From the NCBI GenBank assembly GCA_905479015.1, contig CAJQKV010000012.1:62001-126000 (forward strand): a DNA stretch of 64,000 nt. Reading direction: 5' to 3'. The translations under genes and the position numbers were made by a program. This stretch comes from an uncultured Cyclobacteriaceae bacterium (GTDB lineage Bacteria > Bacteroidota > Bacteroidia > Cytophagales > Cyclobacteriaceae). The notes beneath the pieces were generated by a model, which was not told where the DNA came from, did no database searches, and saw only the letters and a list, made by a program, of their open reading frames with translations. Positions 46,339 to 55,830 of the stretch are shown here, piece by piece (the stretch's first letter is position 1; each line of letters starts with the position of its first letter).

Positions 46339-46854
46339 TCAATAAATCATTTGAGGGAGCACTATGAAACTGCCATTCATCAGGCCATAATGACCTGGAA
46401 AAGAACAAATAAACTCATAGTAGCCTGGTGCGGGGGCATCAAATGTGATGGTAGTACTTTCGCCACCTCCGATTACCTTGGTAGCGGCAAGAACATTTTC
46501 TTTCATATCCTGGGGCACATAACCTTGTTCTTTGGCACTCATTGCCGCCATTCCAAAGGCAGCTTTGTCCGTACCCAAAGAAAGCAATATCCAATTATGA
46601 CCCATACTGAGGGCTGACATTTGTCCTGTATGGGTTAAGGTGAGTTCTACCGTTTGCCCAGCATTCACTTCGATTTTGTCAAGGTTATAACGCATCATGT
46701 CATCCCCTTCAATGCTGATTTTAACTATTTTTGGGATTTCGGTGCTTATAATCTCTTCAGTTGTTTTAGTGACTGAAGTTGCTTTTTTCTCATTGCCTCC
46801 GCTACATGACATCATAAATAAAGTAGATAGCCAAAGGATTTGAATTTTTTTCAT
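46339..46854 (-). CDS. Azurin-type cupredoxin lipoprotein
   Basis: This 171-residue azurin-like electron carrier has a lipobox (LFMMSCSG). The blue-copper ligands are visible: the His in SMGHNWIL, and the Cys, His and Met in FICSFPGHYGLMNG. The final FIVL strand completes the cupredoxin barrel. The N-terminal 30 residues after the signal are a Thr/Ser-rich linker (TSVTKTTEEIISTE). It probably shuttles electrons in the periplasm to terminal oxidases or nitrite/N2O reductases. It lies 25 bp upstream of the S9 peptidase gene on the same strand. Confidence 0.95.
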   Translation of the reverse strand: MKKIQILWLSTLFMMSCSGGNEKKATSVTKTTEEIISTEIPKIVKISIEGDDMMRYNLDKIEVNAGQTVELTLTHTGQMSALSMGHNWILLSLGTDKAAFGMAAMSAKEQGYVPQDMKENVLAATKVIGGGESTTITFDAPAPGYYEFICSFPGHYGLMNGSFIVLPQMIY

Positions 46855-46935
46855 TGATAATTATTTTGATTTGAATTTTTTAACCTGCCATCACAACGCA
46901 TAATTTCTACGCTTGGTTTCTTTTTTTTCCTTATT

Positions 46936-47832
46936 TTATTCAAATTGTTTACTGACCGTAAAATCTTTTGAATGGTGCTCGTATTTATAAAAGCCTTCAC
47001 CTGTCTTTTTACCTAAATGACCCGCGGCAACCATATTTACCAAAAGCGGGCATGGTCGATACTTATCATCACCAATTCCTTCCTGAAGTACTCTCATAAC
47101 AGAGAGACAGACATCAAGTCCAATAAAATCGGCAAGTTGTAAAGGCCCCATAGGATGTGCCATACCTAGTTTCATCACAGCGTCTATTTCGGAAACCCCG
47201 GCTACTCCTTCAAAAAGGGTAAATATGGCTTCATTGATCATGGGTAGCAGTATGCGATTGGCTGTAAATCCAGGATAGTCTTTGACTTCAACCGCTATTT
47301 TTTCTAGATCAGTGACCGTTTTTTTAATCGTCGAGACGGTCGCTTGCGAGGTCCCGTAGCCCTTGATGACTTCAACCAATTTCATGATGGGAACAGGATT
47401 CATAAAGTGCATCCCGATGACCTGGGCTGGCCTTTGGGTGACTGCCGCTATTTTAGTAATGGATATGGAGGAGGTGTTGGTAGCTAAAATGGCGTCTTTT
47501 GGCGCAGAATCATCTATCTCTTGAAAAATATTTTTTTTGACTTCATAATTTTCCGTAGCGGCTTCAATCACCAAATCGGCCAAGGCTACTCCATCCTTGA
47601 GGTTATTGAAAGGGGCTATTCTAGATAGGATTAAGGCCTTTTCTGAATCTTTAAGTTGGTCTTTAAGTATTTGCCGATCAATATTTTTTTCAACATTTTT
47701 AAGGCCATTTTTCAGACGCTTCTCATCAATATCAATAAGCGCTACGTTAAAGCCATATTGAGCAAAGATGTGTGCAATCCCATTACCCATGGTACCTGCG
47801 CCAATGATTGAAACTTGGTTTATGTTTTTCAT
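46936..47832 (-). CDS. 3-Hydroxybutyryl-CoA dehydrogenase
   Basis: This 298-residue enzyme catalyses NAD(P)-dependent oxidation or reduction of 3-hydroxyacyl-CoA. The Rossmann motif is IIGAGTMGNGIAHIFAQYGFNVALIDIDEKRL. The catalytic His region is IGMHFMNPVPIMKLVEVIKG, and the C-terminal helical domain carries GFTANRILLPMINEAI and HPMGPLQLADFIGLDVCL. Length is standard for FadB2/Hbd. It could serve fatty-acid oxidation or polyhydroxybutyrate/butyrate metabolism. It stands as a single gene on the minus strand. Confidence 0.95.
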   Translation of the reverse strand: MKNINQVSIIGAGTMGNGIAHIFAQYGFNVALIDIDEKRLKNGLKNVEKNIDRQILKDQLKDSEKALILSRIAPFNNLKDGVALADLVIEAATENYEVKKNIFQEIDDSAPKDAILATNTSSISITKIAAVTQRPAQVIGMHFMNPVPIMKLVEVIKGYGTSQATVSTIKKTVTDLEKIAVEVKDYPGFTANRILLPMINEAIFTLFEGVAGVSEIDAVMKLGMAHPMGPLQLADFIGLDVCLSVMRVLQEGIGDDKYRPCPLLVNMVAAGHLGKKTGEGFYKYEHHSKDFTVSKQFE

Positions 47833-47960
47833 GATGTTAAGCGTCTAATGGATAAATGAATCTTAAAGCTGACAAAGCTATAAAGAATACAAAAATTGAT
47901 GTTGATTAATGCCTTAAATTATTTGAATAATTTATATTGGGAAATCAAAGTTTGTCACAT

Positions 47961-47999
47961 AAAAAAAGGCACTAAACATCACGTTCAGTGCCTTTTTTT
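47961..47999 (-). terminator. Intrinsic terminator after fba
   Basis: There is a 13-bp stem (AAAAAAAGGCACT with AGTGCCTTTTTTT) around a 13-nt loop. The T run gives it a terminator form on both strands; it follows fba by about 50 bp and precedes hbd on the minus strand. Confidence 0.9.
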
Positions 48000-48049
48000 A
48001 TTGGGAGCTACAGAGCTCAGGGTAAACCTGAAACCTTAGCTCATCCTAT

Positions 48050-49114
48050 TTATACATTCTTTTTGATACAATTCAAATCTTCAAAGGCTTCGCTGAGCCT
48101 TTTCACAAATGTTTTTTCACCTTCTCTGAGCCATTTTCTGGGATCATAATATTTTTTATTAGGTTCATCGGCACTGATAGGATTTCCTATTTGACCTTGA
48201 AGGAATCCTTCAAATTCTTTATAGTAATTTTTTACACCTTCCCAATAGGCCCATTGCATATCGGTGTCAATGTTCATTTTGATGGCTCCGTAAGATATGG
48301 CCTCCCTTATCTCTTCGGTAGTGGATCCAGATCCGCCATGAAACACGAAGTTTACAGGATTGGCTCCAGTACCAAACTTTTCTTGAATGAATTCTTGAGA
48401 ATTTTTAAGAATGGTTGGGGTAAGCTTTACATTTCCGGGCTTGTAAACGCCATGAACGTTGCCAAAAGCAGCGGCAACTGTAAAGTGGTTACTGATGGCT
48501 TTTAACTTCTCATATGAGTAAGCTACCTCCTCTGGTTGAGTATAAAGTTTAGAGTTGTCAATATCGGTATTGTCTACTCCATCCTCTTCACCACCGGTTA
48601 CGCCCAATTCTATTTCTAAAGTCATGTCCATTTTAGACATTCGGGTAAAATATTTCGTGGAGATTTCCATATTCTCCTCGAGCGATTCTTCAGAAAGGTC
48701 TAACATGTGCGAACTGTATAGAGGGGCACCCGTTTTTTCAAAATGCAATTCACTGGCATCAAGTAATCCATCAATCCAAGGGAGTAATTTTTTAGCTGCA
48801 TGATCGGTATGCAGTACGACCGAAACCCCATATTTTTCAGCCATGTGGTGGACGTGGTGCGCACCTGCGATGGCACCTGCAATCGCTGAAGCTTCATCCT
48901 TATTGGATAACCCTTTTCCGGCATGAAACTGTGCGCCTCCATTTGAAAATTGAATCATTACTGGCGATTGGACTGCTTTGGCTGTTTCGAGTACCGCATT
49001 GATGGTATTAGAACCGGTCACATTGACGGCAGGTAAGGCAAATTTATTGTCGTTTGCGTGATTAAGAAGTTCGGTTACTTCGGTTCCAGTTAAAACACCA
49101 GGTCTGAATTGCAT
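48050..49114 (-). CDS. fbaA: Class II fructose-bisphosphate aldolase
   Basis: This 354-residue zinc aldolase of glycolysis and gluconeogenesis interconverts fructose-1,6-bisphosphate with dihydroxyacetone phosphate and glyceraldehyde-3-phosphate. It has the metal-ligand segment VVLHTDHAAKK, ELGVTGGEEDGVDNTD, NVHGVYKPGNVKL and VFHGGSGSTTEEI. These are typical of the E. coli-type FbaA group (about 355 aa). A TAnnTTTG box lies about 33 bp before the ATG and a strong terminator follows. It is monocistronic. Confidence 0.97.
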   Translation of the reverse strand: MQFRPGVLTGTEVTELLNHANDNKFALPAVNVTGSNTINAVLETAKAVQSPVMIQFSNGGAQFHAGKGLSNKDEASAIAGAIAGAHHVHHMAEKYGVSVVLHTDHAAKKLLPWIDGLLDASELHFEKTGAPLYSSHMLDLSEESLEENMEISTKYFTRMSKMDMTLEIELGVTGGEEDGVDNTDIDNSKLYTQPEEVAYSYEKLKAISNHFTVAAAFGNVHGVYKPGNVKLTPTILKNSQEFIQEKFGTGANPVNFVFHGGSGSTTEEIREAISYGAIKMNIDTDMQWAYWEGVKNYYKEFEGFLQGQIGNPISADEPNKKYYDPRKWLREGEKTFVKRLSEAFEDLNCIKKNV

Positions 49115-49147
49115 AGGCTTAAGGTTTTATTTATAATTAACAATCGG

Positions 49148-49155
49148 CAAATTTA
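49148..49155 (-). promoter_or_regulatory. Putative -7 box of fbaA
   Basis: On the minus strand TAAATTTG matches TAnnTTTG, 33 bp before the ATG. This would give a leader of about 27 nt. No TTG at normal -33 spacing is seen. Confidence 0.5.
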
Positions 49156-49400
49156 CCTGATAAATTCTAAAAATTTCATCGATTCTATTGAATTAAATAA
49201 TAGGGGGTTTTTATAAATAATTCTATATTTTGGGGAATATTAAAGCAGACATTTTGCTAAATTTTCAAAACTGAGGGTTTTCTTTCATTTAAAAGCAGTA
49301 CACAATGTTTATTGCGATCAAGGTTTGGATACATGTAATGCCTAAATCTTTAAAATTGAAAAAAAAATTAAAATGATAAACTAATTAATACCATTGCCAT

Positions 49401-50735
49401 ATGAAAAAACCAAAATTATCTACCGCGCAAATATGGAACATGAGCATGGGGTTTATGGGCATTCAATTTGGGTTTGCACTCCAAAATGCGAACGCAAGTA
49501 GGATTTTACAGAACTTTGGTGCTGACATTGAAAGTTTATCATGGTTTTGGCTCGCGGCTCCGATTACAGGTCTCATCGTACAGCCCATCATAGGTCATTA
49601 CAGTGATCAAACTTGGACGCGCTTTGGACGTCGAAAACCTTTCTTTTTGACAGGAGCATTGCTAGCTGCAATCGCCTTGTGCATCATGCCTAATGCGGGC
49701 GCCTTGGCCGTAGCCCTTCCACCGCTCATGATAGGTGCGGGTATGTTGATGATTATGGACGCTTCTTTTAATATTGCCATGGAACCTTTTCGGGCATTGG
49801 TAGGAGACATGCTTCCGGAAGAACAAAATACGACGGGTTTTTCTGTTCAAGCTACGTTGATAGGTATTGGTGCGGTGGTGGGCTCCTGGTTGCCTTACAT
49901 CTTGGTTAACTTTTTTGGCGTTTCACAATCGGCGTTGCCCGGTGAGGTGCCTGACAATGTTATTTATAGTTTTTATTTTGGAGCAGTGGTCTTGGTGGGT
50001 GCTATCCTGTGGACCGTTATCAAGACCAAAGAATACAGTCCCACTGAATTACAGTCTTTTAACTCTCAAGAAGTCGTAGAAACGCAAGAGGGTTTGATGA
50101 ACATCTTTACCAGTTTCAAACAAATGCCTGAAACTATGAAACAGCTCGGATGGGTCCAATTTTTTAGTTGGTTTGGCTTGTTTTGTATGTGGGTTTATTC
50201 AACACCCGCCATTGCTCAACATATCTATGGTACTGATATTGAGGATAGTAGTTCGTCTCTTTTCAATGAAGCAGGCAATTGGGTTGGGATAATTTTTGGG
50301 GTGTACAATGCGGTTTCTGCTGGTTTTGCATTGTTTCTGCCCATAATAGCCAAAAAGATTGGGAAAAAACAGGCACACAGTATGGCTTTGACGGCTGGTG
50401 GACTCGGATTATTATCGATCTATTTTGTCCAAGATCCGATCATGTTGATCCTCTCCATGTCTTTTGTCGGAATGGCCTGGGCGAGTATTTTATCTATGCC
50501 TTATGCTTTGTTGGCCGGAACGATACCCTTGACCAAAATGGGAATTTATATGGGGATATTTAATTTCTTCATTGTGGTCCCTCAAATAATCAGTGGGATC
50601 ATTGGAGGACCTATTGTAAAAAACCTATTTGCTTCACAGGCCATATTTGCCTTGATGATGGGGGGGATCTCACTGCTTATAGCTGCCGTTTTTGCAATGT
50701 TCGTGGTAGAAAAAAGGAATACTGAAGTTACATGA
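49401..50735 (+). CDS. MFS sugar transporter (SLC45-like)
   Basis: This 444-residue 12-helix major-facilitator transporter is of the glycoside-pentoside-hexuronide/SLC45-like type. It begins with MSMGFMGIQFGFALQNANASRILQNFGAD, has the loop motif SDQTWTRFGRRKPFFLTGA between helices 2 and 3, and a central loop between helices 6 and 7 (TKEYSPTELQSFNSQEVVETQEG). Such proteins move disaccharides or hexoses with protons. The sugar is not identifiable here. It is divergent from fbaA and has no adjacent glycosidase. The two genes may share a regulatory region. Confidence 0.9.
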   Translation: MKKPKLSTAQIWNMSMGFMGIQFGFALQNANASRILQNFGADIESLSWFWLAAPITGLIVQPIIGHYSDQTWTRFGRRKPFFLTGALLAAIALCIMPNAGALAVALPPLMIGAGMLMIMDASFNIAMEPFRALVGDMLPEEQNTTGFSVQATLIGIGAVVGSWLPYILVNFFGVSQSALPGEVPDNVIYSFYFGAVVLVGAILWTVIKTKEYSPTELQSFNSQEVVETQEGLMNIFTSFKQMPETMKQLGWVQFFSWFGLFCMWVYSTPAIAQHIYGTDIEDSSSSLFNEAGNWVGIIFGVYNAVSAGFALFLPIIAKKIGKKQAHSMALTAGGLGLLSIYFVQDPIMLILSMSFVGMAWASILSMPYALLAGTIPLTKMGIYMGIFNFFIVVPQIISGIIGGPIVKNLFASQAIFALMMGGISLLIAAVFAMFVVEKRNTEVT

Positions 50736-50755
50736 TGCTATAAATCCTAGTTTCT

Positions 50756-51193
50756 CTAAACCCTATACTCATCCGATTTCCAATTTTTGATCTCTTTTTT
50801 TATTTCTTTTTGGGTAAGATTTTTATCTAGCGTTTGCTCGATCAGATGTAAAAACTCGTCATCTGGGGCAAAGCGAAGAGCCACAATTTGAGAAATTTTG
50901 AGATTGGGTGGTAATAGCTTACCCGTAAGCACATAATGTCTTAGGTTTTCCTCAGCTCTAATGGCCCGGTCCTGGGCTTTCAAAGGAAATATTCTGAGAT
51001 ACCACATGATCACAGTTAACAAAAGAGAGATCAGTATGAAGAGCGAAGCTGGATAAGTGGCATTAGCATCTCCTTGAAGTAAATAGCTTACACCTCCACC
51101 GGCCAGTCCCAATATTCCTATAGAGAGGAGGCCATGAAATCCTTTGAGGAAAATGGTATGATTTTTGAAATTTTGCGTCTGTTTCATCTTCAT
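50756..51193 (-). CDS. DUF6526-like small membrane protein
   Basis: This 145-residue protein has two hydrophobic helices (residues about 18-35 and 45-65) and a charged C-terminal half (LKAQDRAIRAEENLRHYVLTG; LPPNLKISQIVALRFAPDDEFLHL). The pattern, including a start rich in QTQNFKNHTIFLKG, resembles the DUF6526 family of Bacteroidota. I am only moderately sure of this family. Function unknown. It follows the SDR-family gene on the same strand after 51 bp, so they may be co-transcribed. Confidence 0.7.
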   Translation of the reverse strand: MKMKQTQNFKNHTIFLKGFHGLLSIGILGLAGGGVSYLLQGDANATYPASLFILISLLLTVIMWYLRIFPLKAQDRAIRAEENLRHYVLTGKLLPPNLKISQIVALRFAPDDEFLHLIEQTLDKNLTQKEIKKEIKNWKSDEYRV

Positions 51194-51244
51194 TTATTAA
51201 TTTCATATTGCGATAGGCCGTAAGATATCACAAAGAAGATTAAC

Positions 51245-52621
51245 TTATTTATCAGTATGAAGTTGAAATGAAGAGAGGTATTTTTCAAATTGTTTCATTA
51301 CATACAAATGGGCTTTGGCCTGAGTATATTTATAGATGATCCAAGGTAATCGAGGAACAAATTCATGAATGGCTGTAATGATGTATTCACCCTCTAAAAT
51401 AGATCTAAACTCTAACCAGCCGGTATTGCTTCTTTTGGATAACAAACCACCGGTGATATAAAAAAGCTGCCGATTTTTATCGCTTCTGTTTTCGATAAAC
51501 TCCAATTGTAATAACGGGATGCCTAAAAGAGTAAATTTTAATATTTTTTCATCTTCTTTGGAATCAATAATTTTTCCAAACATATCACTCAACCAAACAG
51601 GATATTGTTTGGCCGCCCAAAGCGAGGTTTTTCTGCCTGGATTGGCAATCCTTTGAACACTTCTTACCGTATTTTTATCTTTCACAGGGGCAATGCCCTG
51701 AGGTATTATTGGGATAATCACTGATTTATCAAGCGCTCTTTTGATGGTTTCAGTTAGGGTAAACTTTGGAAAAATGGATAGAAAACCTTGATCTTTCAAC
51801 GTCATGTCATGTCTCAGACTTTCTATCAATGGAGACACAAAATTAGAGCTAGATCCACTGAACAAGCCTACCCATAATTTCGACATGCCCAATGAAAAAA
51901 AAGGTACGGAAAAGATCCATCTTTTTTTATTCATTTCTTTAGCTGTTAATTTTAACAGATCCATGTACTGAACGATTTGGGCACCTCCTATTTCGAGTGG
52001 ATGGCCATATAAACTTGAATTACCAAGCGTATGATTAATGCAGGCTAGGGCTACCCTTAGGTCTATGGGTTGGTTGTTGGACTTTGTCCAGCTTGGACAA
52101 GCCATGACAGGTAAATTTTTTACTAATTTTTTAACAATATTGAATGACGATCCTCCGGGTCCAATGATGATGCCGGCACGAATGGGAGTAATTGGGGTTT
52201 TCCGAGACCCTAGGACGCGTTCTACTTCATATCTCGATTGTAAATGCTTTGAAATATTTAAATTGTCTTTTGGCAGGATACCGCCTACATATACAATATG
52301 AGAAAGCGAACAGGCTTCAGCCGCTCTAGAGAAATTATCAGCTAGCAACAGATCGGTATCTTCAAAATTACTCTGATTTAACCGCGTAGAAGGCTGCATG
52401 GAATGGACAAGATAAAGTGCATAATCTACATCTTTAAGGGCTTCGATACTACTGGATATTGAAAATAAATCTACCGTTCTCCATTCGATATCCGAATTTG
52501 AAGGAGCTATTTTTTTTCGTGAAAGGGCAATAATATGATAGTCATCTTTGTAGGTTTCAATGAACCACCTACCAATAAATCCCGAGGCACCTGCAATGGC
52601 TAATTTCTTTTTTTGTTTCAA
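51245..52621 (-). CDS. SDR-family oxidoreductase with C-terminal DUF2867-type domain
   Basis: This 458-residue protein starts with a Rossmann domain of the extended/atypical SDR type (IAGASGFIGRWFIETY, then RTVDLF and YALYLVHSMQPS, THIVYVGG-like segments). After about residue 300 there is a DUF2867-type domain with WLEFRSILEGEYIITAIHEFVPRLPW near the end. Relatives are annotated as NAD(P)H-binding or epimerase-like proteins. No catalytic YxxxK is obvious to me, so the activity is unknown. It may be membrane-associated through hydrophobic stretches in the last third. Confidence 0.82.
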   Translation of the reverse strand: MKQKKKLAIAGASGFIGRWFIETYKDDYHIIALSRKKIAPSNSDIEWRTVDLFSISSSIEALKDVDYALYLVHSMQPSTRLNQSNFEDTDLLLADNFSRAAEACSLSHIVYVGGILPKDNLNISKHLQSRYEVERVLGSRKTPITPIRAGIIIGPGGSSFNIVKKLVKNLPVMACPSWTKSNNQPIDLRVALACINHTLGNSSLYGHPLEIGGAQIVQYMDLLKLTAKEMNKKRWIFSVPFFSLGMSKLWVGLFSGSSSNFVSPLIESLRHDMTLKDQGFLSIFPKFTLTETIKRALDKSVIIPIIPQGIAPVKDKNTVRSVQRIANPGRKTSLWAAKQYPVWLSDMFGKIIDSKEDEKILKFTLLGIPLLQLEFIENRSDKNRQLFYITGGLLSKRSNTGWLEFRSILEGEYIITAIHEFVPRLPWIIYKYTQAKAHLYVMKQFEKYLSSFQLHTDK

Positions 52622-53009
52622 GTTTTGGATCTCATCTAATTAAAATTATAATATTTAAACGAAGTTATTTTCTAAACATTATTTTTATCAAATTAGTTGT
52701 GATTTTCATTATAAAACGGAATTATTACTTAGTCAATCCAAAGTTAATTAATGAAATTTCTAATCAGCTAGGGGATCACAACCTATTTTTCAAATAGCAA
52801 AAAAAATCTTCGGTGTCTCATCCTTATTGATTTTTAATAAAAGATTAAAAGCAAAAACTTTTTAATTATTTTGGTTTTATAGCTTAACTCTAACTCCGGT
52901 ATTTTGACACATTCCAATTAAAGTAAAATAAGGATCATATTATTTTATATTGAACTTGTTTTATTAAATTTGTTTAATAACTATTTTTTTAGATAAAATC
53001 GGATAATTT
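52622..53009. other. Intergenic region of 388 bp before the DUF4280 gene
   Basis: This strongly AT-rich stretch lies between two divergent genes. No open frame of note is seen. The -7-like box TAAATTTG (52965-52972) near the plus-strand gene is the only element I can name. No palindrome above chance was seen. Confidence 0.4.
52965..52972 (+). promoter_or_regulatory. Putative -7 box of the DUF4280 gene
   Basis: TAAATTTG matches the TAnnTTTG consensus. Transcription would start about 30 nt before the ATG at 53010. No TTG at 17-23 bp spacing; the nearest lies 12 bp upstream. Confidence 0.4.
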
Positions 53010-53399
53010 ATGCCCAAATGTGTTGCTTTCGGCGCCAAGTTAAAATGCTCCTTCGGAAACAAGCCGGTTGACATGATGGTGCTACCTTTAAATAGTACTA
53101 TAACAGCAATGTTTAAACCTATTGCGAATAAGATGGATTTTATTCCGGCGTTAAATGTTCCTTCATTTGGATTGTGCTTGTCTCCTGCAAATCCTTTGAA
53201 TTGGAAAATGGCAGGCCCAGTTCCTGTATTTGTCCCTTCTACATGTATCCCTCTTCCCGTTTCACCTTGGAGTCCTGTAGCCGAAAAAACTAAAATAGGG
53301 GGACAGCCTGCTATGCTGGAAACGAGTAAAACAACTTGTGCTTTTGCGGGATCTATTAAAGTAGATGATCCGGGTCAAACGACCGTTGAAGCTAATTGA
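53010..53399 (+). CDS. PAAR-like DUF4280 protein (orphan)
   Basis: This 129-residue protein is of the DUF4280 family, PAAR-like proteins thought to cap needle or spike structures of contractile or type VI-like systems. The family pattern is clear: CVAFGAKLKCSFGNKPVDMMVLP at the start, PSFGLCLSPANP in the middle, TCIPLPVSPWSPVAEKTKIGGQPAMLETSKTTCAF at the end, with paired Cys residues. It stands alone; no tssB/C, hcp, vgrG or effector gene is seen within the window. It may arm a contractile apparatus encoded elsewhere, or be a relic. No signal peptide. Confidence 0.88.
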   Translation: MPKCVAFGAKLKCSFGNKPVDMMVLPLNSTITAMFKPIANKMDFIPALNVPSFGLCLSPANPLNWKMAGPVPVFVPSTCIPLPVSPWSPVAEKTKIGGQPAMLETSKTTCAFAGSIKVDDPGQTTVEAN

Positions 53400-53593
53400 A
53401 CCTTTGATATTCATTCTAAGCTTAGAAATAAACGAGGCATAACATGGAAAAGGAAGTCTTAATCAAATATTCTTAAGGGCTTTCAATGTGTTTTCTAACC
53501 AAGTTGAATAGTTTATCAGATTCAACATGAGATAAATGTATCAAATAAAAAATAAAAAGTGGAACGCTTAGAAAAAGATATTAATCCATATTA

Positions 53594-55645
53594 ATGATTA
53601 GAAATTTCCTTTCATTACTGTTATTATTGGTTATTTCCCTAGAAATTTCAGCACAGTGGCATCCTGATCAAATTGAGATCATTCGAGATCAGTGGGGGGT
53701 ACCACACATTTATGCACCTACCGACGCACAGGTATCCTATGGATTGGCCTGGGCACATGCCGAAGATGATTTTGGAACTATCCAAACCACTTTATTGGCA
53801 GCCAAAAGTATGTTGGGCTTACATTTGGGGAAGGACGGTGCCATTGCCGATTATGTGGTGGGCTTGCTTCGAACCAAAGAAATAGTCGCGGAACATCTGG
53901 ATGAAGTTTCTCCAGATTTTCTAAATATTGTTAAGGGCTATCTGGCGGGCCTCAATGCTTATGCTCAACATCATCCTCAAGAAGTTTTTGTTAAAAAATC
54001 TTTTCCCATCACAGTTCAAGATGTGTTTCAAGCGTATGTCCTTCAGTTGGCAGTTATGGATGGTGCAGATGGGGTCATTGGGGGATTGATTAAGGGCAAC
54101 ATTGACCATGGGGCGCTGATTGGTATTGGTTCTAATGCTTTTGCATTCAATCGAAAGAAAACAGGAAGTGACCATGTCATGTTGGCGGTCAATGCTCACC
54201 AGCCTTTAGAAGGTCCGGCCGCATGGTATGAAGCCCACTTGGTGAGCGAGGAAGGCTGGAATGCAATGGGAGGTCTCTTTCCTGGGGGGCCGGTCATATT
54301 TCATGGAACCAATGAATATTTAGGTTGGGCACATACGGTAAACCACCCCGATAAAATTGACATATTCGAGTTGGAAATGGATCCTCAAAATGAACGTAGA
54401 TATCGGATGGATTCAACTTGGCATACCTTAGAAAAGCGGAAGATAGCGCTTCGAATCAGCATTTTTATGGGTTTAAAAATTAGGGTAAAGAAAGTAGCTT
54501 ATTATTCAAAATATGGTCCAGTCATCAAAAATGATAAGGGTTATTTTGCCTTTAAAATGTCAGTTTTTGATGAAATAAGAGCCATAGAGCAGTGGTACAA
54601 TATGAATAAAGCACAAAATTTAAATGAATTTAAACAAGCTTTAGAAATGGTAGCTATTCCAAGTTTCAACATCATGTATGCGGATAGATACGACAATATC
54701 TTTTATGTAAGTAATGGCAAGATTCCTTTTCGGGATTCGAAATTTGATTGGAAAAAGACCTTGCCTGGAAACACGTTTAGAACCCTCACCAATGACTATC
54801 ATAAATTTGAAGACTTGCCTCAGTTGACCAATCCCTCATCGGGTTATTTGTTCAATACCAATAATTCGGCCTACAGTGCCAGTGCTGCACAGGACAATTT
54901 GAGTTTTGATGATTTTGATTCCACCATGGGCTATCAATTGCATGAGAACAATAGAAGTATTCGCTTTATGCAACTCATGGAGGAATATGTTACCATTACA
55001 TGGGAAAATTTTTTATCCATTAAATATGATGCGACACTGCCTGATTCCCTCTATTATAATATCAATGTAAATCCAGTATTCCGTATGGACCCATTACTGG
55101 CTGGAAAGGCTGCTCCAACTGTTCGTATCTTACAAAAATGGAATCGCAGTGGTGAATTAAATGAAATAGGAGCGGCGCATTTCAATGAATTTTATTTTCA
55201 TCTCATAGGCAAGAAAAAGTGGATTGATGTGGATGAGGTGAAAGCGGTGCAAATGATAGAATCGCTGCATTATGCTCATGAAAAATTACTGAATAATTTT
55301 GGAAAAATTGAGGTCACCTTAGGGGAGTATCAGTTTTTAGTTCGAGGAGATAAGACATTACCTATACGAGGATTAGGAGATGTCTTGGCAGCTATGTACA
55401 GCAGACCTTATAAGGAAGGGAAAGTAAAAGGAGTGGCGGGAGATTCCTATATTATGTTGGTGCGTTATCCGAGTAAAGGACTTCCCATTATTGAAACGGT
55501 CAACAGCTATGGCGCCTCAAACCGGCCCGAAAGTCCCCATTATGCGGATCAAATGAATATGTTTGTGAATCAAGAGCGAAAGCGGATGACCCTAGACATT
55601 GATTTAGTTCGCAATCAGGCGGAACGAATTTATCATCCTAAATGA
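53594..55645 (+). CDS. Secreted penicillin-acylase family N-terminal-nucleophile hydrolase
   Basis: This 683-residue protein has a signal peptide (FLSLLLLLVISLEISAQ) and the penicillin-acylase fold. The alpha-chain region (about 30-165) contains DQWGVPHIYAPTDAQVSYGLAWAHAEDDF. The N-terminal nucleophile Ser180 follows in GIGSNAFAF, with the later LGWAHTVNHPDKIDIF segment typical of the beta chain. Autocatalytic cleavage before Ser180 is expected. Members hydrolyse amide bonds of beta-lactams, acyl-homoserine lactones or other N-acyl compounds. Which one applies here is unknown. No neighbours hint at a substrate. Confidence 0.92.
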   Translation: MIRNFLSLLLLLVISLEISAQWHPDQIEIIRDQWGVPHIYAPTDAQVSYGLAWAHAEDDFGTIQTTLLAAKSMLGLHLGKDGAIADYVVGLLRTKEIVAEHLDEVSPDFLNIVKGYLAGLNAYAQHHPQEVFVKKSFPITVQDVFQAYVLQLAVMDGADGVIGGLIKGNIDHGALIGIGSNAFAFNRKKTGSDHVMLAVNAHQPLEGPAAWYEAHLVSEEGWNAMGGLFPGGPVIFHGTNEYLGWAHTVNHPDKIDIFELEMDPQNERRYRMDSTWHTLEKRKIALRISIFMGLKIRVKKVAYYSKYGPVIKNDKGYFAFKMSVFDEIRAIEQWYNMNKAQNLNEFKQALEMVAIPSFNIMYADRYDNIFYVSNGKIPFRDSKFDWKKTLPGNTFRTLTNDYHKFEDLPQLTNPSSGYLFNTNNSAYSASAAQDNLSFDDFDSTMGYQLHENNRSIRFMQLMEEYVTITWENFLSIKYDATLPDSLYYNINVNPVFRMDPLLAGKAAPTVRILQKWNRSGELNEIGAAHFNEFYFHLIGKKKWIDVDEVKAVQMIESLHYAHEKLLNNFGKIEVTLGEYQFLVRGDKTLPIRGLGDVLAAMYSRPYKEGKVKGVAGDSYIMLVRYPSKGLPIIETVNSYGASNRPESPHYADQMNMFVNQERKRMTLDIDLVRNQAERIYHPK

Positions 55646-55830
55646 GTTTTTTTTTAATATCTCTATAATAATATGCGGATACGCATTAATTTCGTTTGGT
55701 TGTAAGACTTTAGTAGGGTCTTAGATCTTCCTTGATTTAATTGTAATTTTTCAATCACTTTTTTTCATTAATCACTAGGCCAAAGTGTTTTAAGCAAGTG
55801 ATTTTGGGCTTATCTTAATTTACAATACTT

